A stretch of DNA of 53,115 nucleotides from Pseudomonas helleri. GTDB lineage: Bacteria > Pseudomonadota > Gammaproteobacteria > Pseudomonadales > Pseudomonadaceae. The notes under the pieces were generated by a model, which ran no database searches, was not told the origin of the DNA, and saw nothing but the letters and a program-made list of their open reading frames with translations. This document shows, one piece after another, positions 10,028 to 17,427 of this stretch (position 1 is its first letter; every line of letters begins with the position of its first letter). A program made the translations under genes and the position numbers. The stretch lies in contig NZ_WIWC01000036.1 of the NCBI RefSeq assembly GCF_009600315.1, positions 1-53,115 of the forward strand. The letters are read 5' to 3'.

Positions 10028-10963
10028 ATGAACCTGAACAAGGTCGATCTCAATCTGTTTGTCGTCTTTGACGCGATTTACACCGAAGCCAACCTGACAC
10101 GCGCAGGCCAAATTCTGGGAATTACCCAGCCTGCGGTCTCCAACGCACTGGCTCGCTTGCGCGAAAGCTTCAACGACCCGTTGTTTGTGCGTACCGCGCA
10201 AGGCATGGTGCCCACGCCGATGGCTCAAAACATCATCAGCCCGGTGCGCAGCGCCTTGGCCTTGCTGCGCGTGTCGGTGCAGGAAAGTCGGATTTTTAAT
10301 CCGTTGCAAGCCAGCAAAACGTTTCGGATCAGCATGACTGACCTGTCCGAAGCGGTGATCTTGCCGCCCTTGTTTCAACGATTGCGCCGCCAGGCACCCG
10401 CCGTCGTGGTTGAGAGTTTTCTCGCCCACCGGCGCGAAACCACCAGCGATCTGGCAGCGGGACGACTGGATTTCGCCGTGGATGCACCGCTCAATACCGA
10501 CCCGCAGGTGCGTCACGTCAAGTTGATGGAAGATCGCTTTGTGTGCGCCATGCGTCAGGGACATCCCTTGGCCAATAAACCTGGCATCAGCCTCGATGAG
10601 TATCTGGCCCTGACCCATATTCACATTTCGACGCGACGTAACGGACTCGGCCAAGTCGATCTGGCGCTCGGTAAAATCGGTCGACAACGCAAAATCACGC
10701 TGCGCTCGCAGCACTACCTGATGGCGACCAATGTACTGCAGCAAACCGATATGGTGATGACCGTTCCCGAGCGCTTTGCACGGCGCCACGCCTTGCATTT
10801 TGTGGCGTTGCCGCTCACTGAATTGCCCAATGTTGAAACACATTTGTACTGGCATGAAAGCACCGAACAAGACCCGGCCAATCGCTGGATGCGCGAACAG
10901 CTGGTTGAGGTCTGTCAGAAGCAAATTGCGCTGGAAAATAAATTCGCCAGTGCCCGCGCTTGA
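10028..10963 (+). CDS. LysR-family transcriptional regulator (NodD/nitroaromatic-type subgroup)
   Basis: The 311-residue protein has the LysR winged helix-turn-helix at about residues 6-65 ('DLNLFVVFDAIYTEANLTRA', then 'TQPAVSNALARLRESFNDPLFVR'), followed by a type 2 periplasmic-binding-like effector domain. The N-terminal sequence resembles the NodD/LinR/PnbR branch. It is divergent from the acyl-CoA dehydrogenase gene, the usual geometry for a LysR regulator and its target. Its stop codon lies inside the palindromic operator that precedes liuR. The effector is unknown. Confidence 0.88.
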   Translation: MNLNKVDLNLFVVFDAIYTEANLTRAGQILGITQPAVSNALARLRESFNDPLFVRTAQGMVPTPMAQNIISPVRSALALLRVSVQESRIFNPLQASKTFRISMTDLSEAVILPPLFQRLRRQAPAVVVESFLAHRRETTSDLAAGRLDFAVDAPLNTDPQVRHVKLMEDRFVCAMRQGHPLANKPGISLDEYLALTHIHISTRRNGLGQVDLALGKIGRQRKITLRSQHYLMATNVLQQTDMVMTVPERFARRHALHFVALPLTELPNVETHLYWHESTEQDPANRWMREQLVEVCQKQIALENKFASARA

Positions 10964-10975
10964 CGTAAACGTCAA
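10960..10975. promoter_or_regulatory. LiuR-type operator upstream of liuR
   Basis: The 16-bp palindrome TTGACGTAAACGTCAA has perfect 7-bp arms around a 2-bp centre. It overlaps the stop codon of the LysR gene and lies about 42 bp before the liuR start. Closely related palindromes occur before liuA (14480-14495 and 14522-14537), which supports one regulator acting at both places. The match to the known LiuR motif of Proteobacteria is from memory; autoregulation of liuR is inferred. Confidence 0.75.
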
Positions 10976-11017
10976 GCAGCCAGTAGCTTAAGCTCACGAT
11001 GAATCAAGAGCGCGCCC

Positions 11018-11416
11018 ATGAGCAGCCAGACGTACAGTATTTCCGACCTGGCCCGCGAGCTGGACATCACCACCCGTGCCATCCGCTTTTATGAAGAACA
11101 AGGCTTGCTCGCCCCCGAGCGGCGCGGCCAGGAACGGGTGTATTCAGCCCGCGATAAAGTCAGCCTGAAGTTGATATTGCGCGGTAAACGCATCGGTTTT
11201 TCACTGGCCGAATGCCGCGAACTGATCGAGCTTTACGACCCAGCCCAAGGCAATCAAAAACAACTGAACAGCATGTTGGCAAAAATTGCCGAACGCCGTG
11301 AACAACTCCAGCAGCAGTTGCTGGACATACAGCAGATGCAGCTTGAACTGGACACTGCCGAAGAGCGCTGCCTCCAGGCTTTGGAACAGACCCTTAAAAC
11401 CCAGAATGCAAACTGA
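11018..11416 (+). CDS. liuR: MerR-family regulator LiuR of leucine/isovalerate utilisation
   Basis: LiuR is a MerR-family repressor of branched-chain amino acid and isovalerate catabolism. The 132-residue protein has the MerR winged helix at the N-terminus ('SISDLARELDITTRAIRFYEEQGLLAPER'), continuing through 'RVYSARDKVSLKLILRGKRIGFSLAECRELIELYD', then a coiled-coil dimerisation helix at about residues 80-130. No effector domain or Cys-rich metal loop follows, as expected for LiuR. It sits directly upstream of the HMG-CoA lyase gene (53-bp gap) and follows a palindrome of the LiuR type. Assignment rests on fold plus neighbourhood. Confidence 0.9.
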   Translation: MSSQTYSISDLARELDITTRAIRFYEEQGLLAPERRGQERVYSARDKVSLKLILRGKRIGFSLAECRELIELYDPAQGNQKQLNSMLAKIAERREQLQQQLLDIQQMQLELDTAEERCLQALEQTLKTQNAN

Positions 11417-11469
11417 CTGCACACGCGGTTATCGCTGACCTACACCTTTCTTTGTAAACACGGTGACCC

Positions 11470-12366
11470 ATGAACCTCCCCACGTATGTGCGTCTGGTCG
11501 AAGTTGGCCCTCGCGACGGTCTGCAAAATGAAGCCCAACCCATTAGCGTGGCGGACAAGGTGCAACTGGTAGACGCGCTGACGGAGGCGGGCTTGAGTTA
11601 TATCGAAGTCGGCAGCTTTGTCTCACCCAAATGGGTACCGCAAATGGCGGGCTCGGCAGACGTGTTCGCGCGCATTCAGCGCAAACCGGGCGTGGTCTAC
11701 GGTGCTTTAGCACCTAATCTGCGCGGGTTCGAGGACGCTGTGAGCGCGGGGGTCAAAGAAGTCGCCGTGTTTGCCGCCGCCTCCGAGGCTTTTTCACAGC
11801 GCAATATCAATTGTTCCATCAGTGAAAGTCTGGCGCGCTTTGAGCCCATTATCGAGGCTGGCCGCCAGTACGGAATTAGCGTGCGCGGCTACGTGTCCTG
11901 CGTGCTGGGTTGCCCTTATGAAGGTCAGGTCAGCGCGCAACAGGTCGCGACTGTTGCCAAGGAACTCTACGCCATGGGCTGTTACGAAGTTTCACTGGGG
12001 GACACTCTCGGCACCGGGACTCCCTTGGCTACAAGAACGATGTTCGAGGCGGTCACAGCCTACGTCCCACGAGAAAAACTCGCGGGTCACTTCCATGACA
12101 CCTACGGTCAGGCGCTGGTCAATATCTACGCCAGCCTGCAGGAAGGCATCAGCGTCTTCGATAGTTCGATTGCGGGGCTGGGCGGCTGCCCTTACGCGAA
12201 AGGCGCCAGCGGTAATGTCGCGACCGAAGATGTGCTCTACATGCTCAACGGCATGGGTATCGACACCGGCGTGGACATGAACAAGCTGCTGCTGGCTGGG
12301 GAACACATTTGCAAGGTTCTGGGCAGGGTTACGGGCTCGCGGGTGGCCAAAGCGCTACTGGGCTGA
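11470..12366 (+). CDS. mvaB: Hydroxymethylglutaryl-CoA lyase
   Basis: This enzyme (also called LiuE) cleaves 3-hydroxy-3-methylglutaryl-CoA to acetyl-CoA and acetoacetate, the last step of leucine catabolism. The 298-residue length is standard. It shows 'VGPRDGLQNE' with the catalytic Arg15, the metal-binding 'HFHDTYGQA' motif, and the family signature around 'AGLGGCPYAKGASGNVATED' with the catalytic loop Cys at about residue 240. In P. aeruginosa the equivalent gene ends the liuRABCDE operon; here it directly follows liuR and is cut off from liuABCD by an sRNA gene and an opposite-strand gene. A terminator and the CbrB-type site for the sRNA begin immediately after its stop codon. Confidence 0.96.
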   Translation: MNLPTYVRLVEVGPRDGLQNEAQPISVADKVQLVDALTEAGLSYIEVGSFVSPKWVPQMAGSADVFARIQRKPGVVYGALAPNLRGFEDAVSAGVKEVAVFAAASEAFSQRNINCSISESLARFEPIIEAGRQYGISVRGYVSCVLGCPYEGQVSAQQVATVAKELYAMGCYEVSLGDTLGTGTPLATRTMFEAVTAYVPREKLAGHFHDTYGQALVNIYASLQEGISVFDSSIAGLGGCPYAKGASGNVATEDVLYMLNGMGIDTGVDMNKLLLAGEHICKVLGRVTGSRVAKALLG

Positions 12367-12380
12367 AACCTGTGGCCCAG

Positions 12381-12411
12381 TGTTACCGCACGCGCCTTGA
12401 AATGAGTAACA
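12381..12411. promoter_or_regulatory. Candidate CbrB binding site (upstream activating sequence)
   Basis: The inverted repeat TGTTAC ... GTAACA (12381-12386 and 12406-12411; 7-bp arms with the flanking G and C) matches the TGTTAC/GTAACA half-sites recalled for the response regulator CbrB, although the 19-bp spacer is longer than I remember. It lies about 85-115 bp upstream of a sigma54 promoter, the right place for an enhancer-bound activator. Function is inferred. Confidence 0.65.
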
Positions 12412-12419
12412 CGGAAACA

Positions 12420-12449
12420 AACCGGCCCCCACAAGGCTCGGTTTTTTTT
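12420..12449 (+). terminator. Rho-independent terminator of liuR-mvaB
   Basis: AACCG-GCC pairs with GGC-(T bulge)-CGGTT around a short loop and is followed directly by a run of T residues. It lies about 55 bp after the HMG-CoA lyase stop and before the sigma54 promoter of the sRNA, so it would insulate the sRNA from read-through. Confidence 0.7.
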
Positions 12450-12492
12450 CGATATTTCATCAACTTATTGATTTATAAGAAATTTTAAAAGT

Positions 12493-12508
12493 TGGCACGG
12501 CTCCTGCT
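12493..12508 (+). promoter_or_regulatory. Sigma54 (-24/-12) promoter of the CrcY-type sRNA
   Basis: TTGGCACGGCTCCTGC is a near-consensus sigma54 element. The GG at 12494-12495 and the GC at 12506-12507 have the required 12-bp periodicity. It predicts a transcription start near 12519, at the head of the CA-rich RNA. CrcZ/CrcY-type RNAs are known to be sigma54- and CbrB-dependent. Confidence 0.88.
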
Positions 12509-12518
12509 ATCTCTATGG

Positions 12519-12905
12519 CATAACAAGAACAAAAAAATGCAGCAACCTAATAAAAACAATACGAAACGACTCTGACATAACAAAAACAACACGGCAGAGA
12601 CGCAGCTAACAGATTTTTTTGGAGAAGGTTTACTTTTCCGGGGAGCTACAGAGCCACCTCGCAACCGGGCAGAGAACAATAAAACTACCCTCAGGTAGCA
12701 CCCGTTCAGGTTGGATCACAGGTTTGATAGCCCGTGATGAAAGTGGATCAGCGCTCAAAAAAATACGTTTGCTCTTGATCCCGAATGGGGATCGCACAAA
12801 ACGCAGCAAAGGGTGAGTTCCAAAAACAACAATACGCCGCCCTTCAATAATAAAAAGAGAGCATGCAATGACACATTAAAGGGGAGCTTCGGCTCCCCTT
12901 TGTGT
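12519..12905 (+). ncRNA. crcY: CrcY-type sRNA sequestering the Hfq/Crc catabolite-repression complex
   Basis: RNAs of the CrcZ/CrcY/CrcX group bind Hfq and Crc through repeated A-rich 'CA motifs' and so lift carbon catabolite repression. No protein gene fits this stretch. Six A-rich motifs of the AAnAAnAA kind are spread along it: about 12522-12537, 12549-12560, 12579-12591, 12673-12684, 12821-12834 and 12845-12859. Small hairpins lie between them, for example at 12777-12793. The RNA begins just after a sigma54 promoter and ends at a strong hairpin (12878-12901), giving about 385 nt, close to known members. From memory, crcY of P. putida also lies next to an HMG-CoA lyase gene, which favours CrcY over CrcZ (normally after cbrB). 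The exact 5' and 3' ends are estimates. Confidence 0.87.
12878..12901 (+). terminator. Terminator of the CrcY-type sRNA
   Basis: A perfect 10-bp stem, AAAGGGGAGC/GCTCCCCTTT, closes a TTCG tetraloop. The trailing T tract is short (TTTGTGTT), but the stem is strong. It ends the CA-motif RNA and could also stop transcription coming from the opposite-strand gene at 12978. Confidence 0.75.
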
Positions 12906-12977
12906 TGAGTCAGATTCATGATCACGAGGAAGAGAGCTCATGAGCATGAAACCGCCCCCACTCGCTTAAATAGGCAC

Positions 12978-14246
12978 TTAGCGTGCGTTGACCGAGGTAT
13001 TCATTACCCCGGCAAAATTCAAATAATAAGCGCCTTGAGTGCCATAGGAACGAATATCCGTAATCTGTGGAGCGACCAACACTGACTTATCTCCTATATC
13101 AAACGTTTCGTCAGACAACTCAAAGAGCAACTCATCAATATCACCCACCAAAGCGATGACATTACTCACCAAGGCAGTCCCAATTTCAGACGCGATCATG
13201 TTTTTCAAGCCCGGTATCATGCTCTCGTACATATCCGCCCATGAATTGTTTCCCACAAGATTAAACGAGGGGAAATAAGTTTCGTCGTACGAGATCCTGA
13301 TTGTTTTATCTGCCGCAACGTACACTTTAAGATGCACATCAAGAGGAGCTAAAAAATCCACTGACCATTCAGGGTCAGGCAGACCCGATATATCCACTCT
13401 TACACGGCCGCCCAATTCAACCACCAACGCTAAATAATCATCCTTCATTTCCAGATTATAATTCAGCAGCCGAATAAGCCCGCCCTCTTCAGTAAACTCT
13501 TTGGGCATCGGATCCCAAAACTTTTCCCTGATCACTTTCTCCAAAACACGATGGCTTATCTGAACACGAAAAACATCATCATAAGCAGTTCGTACTGTCT
13601 CTTCAGGCTCCAGCTGCCTTTTGACTCGCGGCACAATATCGGTCAGTTTTTGTGCGCTAAATCTGTCTGGGCAATAAGCGGTTCGAAGTACACTTCCGGT
13701 GGCTTCGGGCGTGTCAAATGGAAATGACCATATCCCCAACGGTGGCATTTCAGGAAAAAAGTCGGGCACATGCTTAGGAATCAGGACTACTGCAAGAACT
13801 TTGTTTAGCACACTTGCAACTTCACTCATTTTGTTTTTGAGTACAGCCTGCGCAAATGGATCCTCAGGGGTAAGATTCATGTAGGGCGCATCTTCAATCT
13901 TCAGCACGTACCTATCTATGGTTTCAATAAAATATAAAATACCATTCAGATAAACAGAGATCGAGGTTGCTGTTTTATTCACAGCTTCCACCGTGATGCT
14001 CAAGTTACATTCCATCTCAGGAAGATAGTAAGGACTGACCAATACAGGTGGCTCAGACAATTGCCAAGTCACTGTAATTCCCAGCTCTTCATCAATGAGA
14101 GTGCCACCGAGTTCGGATTCAATTTGAGGAAAAATGTCTTCAATGCACCGATTAAAAAACTTATTGGGCAACCTGATTGCATAATCCGCCACAGGGTCAT
14201 CTGATAGATGCGTGACTGAGATTTTCGCCATCTGACTATTTAACAT
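12978..14246 (-). CDS. Hypothetical protein, possible TULIP/P47-like lipid-binding fold
   Basis: I do not recognise this 422-residue protein with certainty. It has no signal peptide or membrane segment and few cysteines. The two halves look like versions of one another. Each begins with an amphipathic helix (about residue 25, 'LPNKFFNRCIEDIFPQIES', and about residue 230, 'ISHRVLEKVIREKFWDPMP'), followed by a set of long beta strands with alternating hydrophobics. A two-lobed helix-plus-sheet arrangement of this kind is seen in TULIP proteins such as P47/OrfX; that comparison is an inference. The start has a good AGGAG ribosome-binding site. The gene is visibly richer in A+T than its neighbours and lies opposite to, and between, the two parts of the liu cluster, which suggests insertion. 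Confidence 0.75.
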   Translation of the reverse strand: MLNSQMAKISVTHLSDDPVADYAIRLPNKFFNRCIEDIFPQIESELGGTLIDEELGITVTWQLSEPPVLVSPYYLPEMECNLSITVEAVNKTATSISVYLNGILYFIETIDRYVLKIEDAPYMNLTPEDPFAQAVLKNKMSEVASVLNKVLAVVLIPKHVPDFFPEMPPLGIWSFPFDTPEATGSVLRTAYCPDRFSAQKLTDIVPRVKRQLEPEETVRTAYDDVFRVQISHRVLEKVIREKFWDPMPKEFTEEGGLIRLLNYNLEMKDDYLALVVELGGRVRVDISGLPDPEWSVDFLAPLDVHLKVYVAADKTIRISYDETYFPSFNLVGNNSWADMYESMIPGLKNMIASEIGTALVSNVIALVGDIDELLFELSDETFDIGDKSVLVAPQITDIRSYGTQGAYYLNFAGVMNTSVNAR

Positions 14247-14479
14247 CTTATAACTCCTGACTGATAGAGCCGCTTTGGCTTTACGAAATTTGCGTCAGGG
14301 CAAAAAATATCCTCAAAACTTAAGTGCCAGTACTCTCAAGGAAGACAGTAAAAACAGACATTTACTACAACACTCACTATTCACATCTCTCCCACACTGC
14401 GGATTTCCCAAAGTTTCCCTGCCAGAGAGCGTGGACTGGCGATACGTCATTTCGGCACAGCGGCTTTCGTTAAATAACG

Positions 14480-14495
14480 TTTACGTTTACGTCAA
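14480..14495. promoter_or_regulatory. LiuR-type operator 1 upstream of liuA
   Basis: TTTACGTTTACGTCAA resembles the operator before liuR at 14 of 16 positions. Its centre lies 42 bp (about four helical turns) from the second site at 14522-14537, so two LiuR dimers could bind on the same DNA face. An extra overlapping ACGTTTACG half-site extends to its left. Confidence 0.72.
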
Positions 14496-14500
14496 GGTCG

Positions 14501-14529
14501 TTGACAGAGGCCGGGGCCAGGCTTACGTT
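14501..14529 (+). promoter_or_regulatory. Candidate liuA promoter
   Basis: A perfect -35 hexamer TTGACA (14501-14506) is followed after 17 bp by a weak -10 (TACGTT). The -10 region lies inside the second LiuR-type palindrome, so bound repressor would block it. The -35 is convincing; the -10 assignment is tentative. Confidence 0.45.
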
Positions 14530-14537
14530 AACGTAAA
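14522..14537. promoter_or_regulatory. LiuR-type operator 2 upstream of liuA
   Basis: CTTACGTTAACGTAAA contains a perfect 14-bp palindrome (TTACGTTAACGTAA). It lies about 60-75 bp before the liuA start codon and belongs to the same motif family as the sites at 10960 and 14480. The 350-bp gap between the orphan gene and liuA is thus mainly liuA regulatory DNA; a small open frame across it looks spurious. Confidence 0.75.
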
Positions 14538-14595
14538 GGTTATGAACCGCATCGCAAACAGCTTCTTCCCACAAGAATAATGATCAAGGTGCCCT

Positions 14596-15759
14596 ATGAG
14601 CTACCCGACTTTGAACTTCGCCCTGGGCGAAACCATCGACATGCTGCGCGATCAGGTGCAGGCCTTCGTCGCCGCAGAACTGGCGCCACGGGCGGCGCAA
14701 ATCGACAAGGACAATCTTTTTCCGGCCGACATGTGGCGCAAATTCGGGGACATGGGCCTGCTGGGTATCACCGTCCCGGAAGAATACGGCGGCACCGGCC
14801 TCAGCTACTTGGCCCATGTGGTCGCGATGGAGGAAATCAGCCGCGGCTCAGCATCCGTCGCCCTGTCCTACGGAGCCCATTCCAACCTCTGCGTTAACCA
14901 AATCAACCGAAACGGCACACACGCGCAAAAGCTCAAGTACCTGCCTAAGCTCATCAGCGGCGAACATGTTGGTGCATTGGCCATGAGCGAGCCCAACGCG
15001 GGCTCTGACGTGGTCTCCATGAAGCTGCGTGCAGACAAACGCGGCGACCATTTTGTGCTGAACGGCAGCAAAACCTGGATTACCAATGGTCCCGATGCCA
15101 CAACCTATGTGATTTACGCCAAGACTGATCTTGAAAAAAATGCTCACGGCATCAGTGCATTCATTGTTGAGCGCGACTGGAAAGGTTTCACCCGCAGCAA
15201 GCATTTCGACAAGCTCGGCATGCGCGGTTCCAACACCAGCGAACTGTTTTTTGACGACGTTGAAGTGCCCCAGGAAAACCTGCTGGGCACGTTGAATGCT
15301 GGCGTAAAGGTGTTGATGAGCGGCCTGGATTACGAGCGCGTCGTACTTTCGGGCGGTCCCACCGGGATTATGCAGGCGTGCATGGATCTGGTTGTACCCT
15401 ATATTCATGACCGCAAACAGTTCGGCCAAAGTATCGGGGAGTTTCAGCTGATTCAGGGCAAAGTCGCCGACATGTACACCCAACTCAATGCCAGCCGTGC
15501 CTACTTGTATGCCGTCGCTGCCGCGTGCGAGCGTGGCGAAACCACCCGCAAGGACGCAGCCGGGGTGATTCTGTACAGCGCTGAACGCGCTACCCAAATG
15601 GCCCTTGACGCTATCCAGATTCTGGGCGGCAACGGCTACATCAATGAATTCCCTGCCGGACGCCTGCTGCGTGACGCCAAGCTGTATGAGATCGGCGCGG
15701 GCACCAGCGAAATTCGACGCATGCTAATTGGTCGCGAACTGTTTAACGAAACTCGCTGA
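14596..15759 (+). CDS. liuA: Isovaleryl-CoA dehydrogenase
   Basis: This FAD enzyme oxidises isovaleryl-CoA to 3-methylcrotonyl-CoA in leucine catabolism. The 387-residue length is typical. It has 'ALAMSEPNAGSDVVSMKLRA', 'GSKTWITNGPDA', 'RKQFGQSIGEFQLIQGKVADMY', 'QILGGNGYINEFPAGRLLRDAKLYEIGAGTSEIRR' in separate segments. Glu247 in 'GLDYERVVL' corresponds to the catalytic base at the position specific to isovaleryl-CoA dehydrogenases, which separates it from medium-chain types. AAGGTG precedes the start. It heads the liuABCD operon (11-bp gap to liuB) behind two LiuR-type operators. Confidence 0.96.
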   Translation: MSYPTLNFALGETIDMLRDQVQAFVAAELAPRAAQIDKDNLFPADMWRKFGDMGLLGITVPEEYGGTGLSYLAHVVAMEEISRGSASVALSYGAHSNLCVNQINRNGTHAQKLKYLPKLISGEHVGALAMSEPNAGSDVVSMKLRADKRGDHFVLNGSKTWITNGPDATTYVIYAKTDLEKNAHGISAFIVERDWKGFTRSKHFDKLGMRGSNTSELFFDDVEVPQENLLGTLNAGVKVLMSGLDYERVVLSGGPTGIMQACMDLVVPYIHDRKQFGQSIGEFQLIQGKVADMYTQLNASRAYLYAVAAACERGETTRKDAAGVILYSAERATQMALDAIQILGGNGYINEFPAGRLLRDAKLYEIGAGTSEIRRMLIGRELFNETR

Positions 15760-15770
15760 GGAGCGCGCGC

Positions 15771-17378
15771 ATGTCCATTTTGCAGACGCTGATCAACTCG
15801 CGATCAGCCGAGTTTCTCAGTAACCGCAGCGCCATGCTTGAACAGGTCGAGCAGTTGCGCATGCTGCTCGACCATGTGCAGCAAGGTGGAGGAAGTAAAG
15901 CCCAAGAACGTCATACCTCACGGGGCAAATTGCTTGCCCGTGAACGCATCAATCGTGTGCTCGATAGCGGCTCGCCTTTTCTGGAACTCAGTCAGTTGGC
16001 CGCTTATCAGGTGTACGACGAGGACGTACCAGCCGCCGGAATAATCGCGGGCATTGGCCGAGTCGAAGGCGTTGAATGCATGATTGTCGCCAATGACGCC
16101 ACGGTCAAAGGTGGGTCTTACTATCCGTTAACTGTCAAAAAGCACCTGCGGGCGCAGACTATCGCTGAACAAAACCGCCTGCCCTGCATTTATCTGGTGG
16201 ATTCGGGCGGCGCCAACTTGCCGCGTCAGGATGAAGTATTCCCGGACCGGGAACATTTCGGACGGATCTTTTTCAATCAGGCCAACATGAGTGCCGCGGG
16301 TATCCCGCAAATTGCCGTGGTCATGGGTTCCTGTACGGCGGGCGGGGCCTATGTACCCGCTATGGCGGACGAAGCCATCATGGTGCGCCAGCAAGCCACC
16401 ATCTTCCTCGCCGGGCCACCGCTGGTCAAAGCCGCCACTGGCGAAGTGGTCAGCGCTGAAGAACTGGGGGGCGCCGATGTGCACTGCAAGGTGTCAGGGG
16501 TGGCCGACCATTATGCCGACAGTGATGAACACGCACTGGCGCTGGCCCGGCGCTGCATTGCCAATCTGAACTGGCGCAAACTGGGCCACTTGCAGCAACG
16601 CAAAGCCTTGGCGCCTTTGTACGACCCGGATGAACTCTACGGCATCATTCCGGCGCAGGCCAAACAGCCCTTCGATGTCCGTGAAGTCATTGCACGATTG
16701 GTTGATGGCTCGGTATTCGATGAATTCAAAACCCTGTTCGGCACTACACTCGTCTGTGGTTTTGCGCACTTGCACGGCTATCCAGTAGCAATATTGGCCA
16801 ACAACGGCATTCTGTTTGCCGAGGCGGCACAAAAAGGCGCGCATTTTATTGAGCTGGCATGTCAGCGCGGTATTCCCCTGATATTCCTGCAAAACATCAC
16901 CGGGTTCATGGTCGGGCAAAAATACGAGGCCGGCGGGATCGCCAAACACGGGGCCAAACTGGTGGCCGCCGTAGCGTGCGCCAAGGTGCCGAAATTCACG
17001 GTGATTATTGGCGGCAGTTTTGGCGCCGGTAACTACGGCATGTGCGGCCGTGCCTATGACCCGCGTTTTTTATGGATGTGGCCCAACGCACGGATCGGCG
17101 TGATGGGCGCTGAGCAAGCCGCCGGAGTGCTCGTACAGGTAAAACGTGAACAGGCCGAACGCAATGGTCTGTTGTTTACCGACGAAGAAGAGGCGCAAAT
17201 CAAACAGCCCATCCTTGATCAATATGAACGTCAGGGTCACCCCTACTACTCCAGCGCCCGCTTGTGGGACGACGGTGTCATCGATCCCGCGCAAACCCGT
17301 GACGTTCTGGCACTGGGTTTGTCGGCCGCATTGAACGCCCCGATAGAACCTACCCGCTTTGGTGTGTTTCGCATGTGA
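15771..17378 (+). CDS. liuB: Methylcrotonyl-CoA carboxylase, carboxyltransferase (beta) subunit
   Basis: LiuB transfers carboxyl from carboxybiotin (on LiuD) to 3-methylcrotonyl-CoA, giving 3-methylglutaconyl-CoA. The 535-residue protein is full length. It carries the N-terminal carboxyltransferase half with 'RHTSRGKLLARERINRVLD', 'VANDATVKGGSYYPLTVKKH' and 'GSCTAGGAYVPAMADEAIMV', and the C-terminal half with 'NNGILFAEAAQKGAHFIELA' and 'GGSFGAGNYGMCGRAYDPRF', whose glycine-rich loops form the oxyanion holes. A GAGGAG ribosome-binding site precedes the ATG. It lies between liuA and liuC in the operon. Confidence 0.96.
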   Translation: MSILQTLINSRSAEFLSNRSAMLEQVEQLRMLLDHVQQGGGSKAQERHTSRGKLLARERINRVLDSGSPFLELSQLAAYQVYDEDVPAAGIIAGIGRVEGVECMIVANDATVKGGSYYPLTVKKHLRAQTIAEQNRLPCIYLVDSGGANLPRQDEVFPDREHFGRIFFNQANMSAAGIPQIAVVMGSCTAGGAYVPAMADEAIMVRQQATIFLAGPPLVKAATGEVVSAEELGGADVHCKVSGVADHYADSDEHALALARRCIANLNWRKLGHLQQRKALAPLYDPDELYGIIPAQAKQPFDVREVIARLVDGSVFDEFKTLFGTTLVCGFAHLHGYPVAILANNGILFAEAAQKGAHFIELACQRGIPLIFLQNITGFMVGQKYEAGGIAKHGAKLVAAVACAKVPKFTVIIGGSFGAGNYGMCGRAYDPRFLWMWPNARIGVMGAEQAAGVLVQVKREQAERNGLLFTDEEEAQIKQPILDQYERQGHPYYSSARLWDDGVIDPAQTRDVLALGLSAALNAPIEPTRFGVFRM

Positions 17379-17427
17379 GCGGCACCGCGCCTTTGCTTCA
17401 CACCCCAGCCATTAAGGACTGACGGAC

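Noticed and set aside
9950..10975. 341-codon open frame antisense to the LysR gene
   Set aside because: The plus-strand protein has clear LysR domains; the antisense product has none.
12619..12816. 65-codon open frame inside the CrcY-type RNA
   Set aside because: It has a non-ATG start and lies wholly within an RNA with sigma54 promoter, CA motifs and terminator; coding is not needed to explain it.
14275..14580. 101-codon open frame upstream of liuA
   Set aside because: It runs through both LiuR-type operators and the promoter, and its product is low in family-like features.
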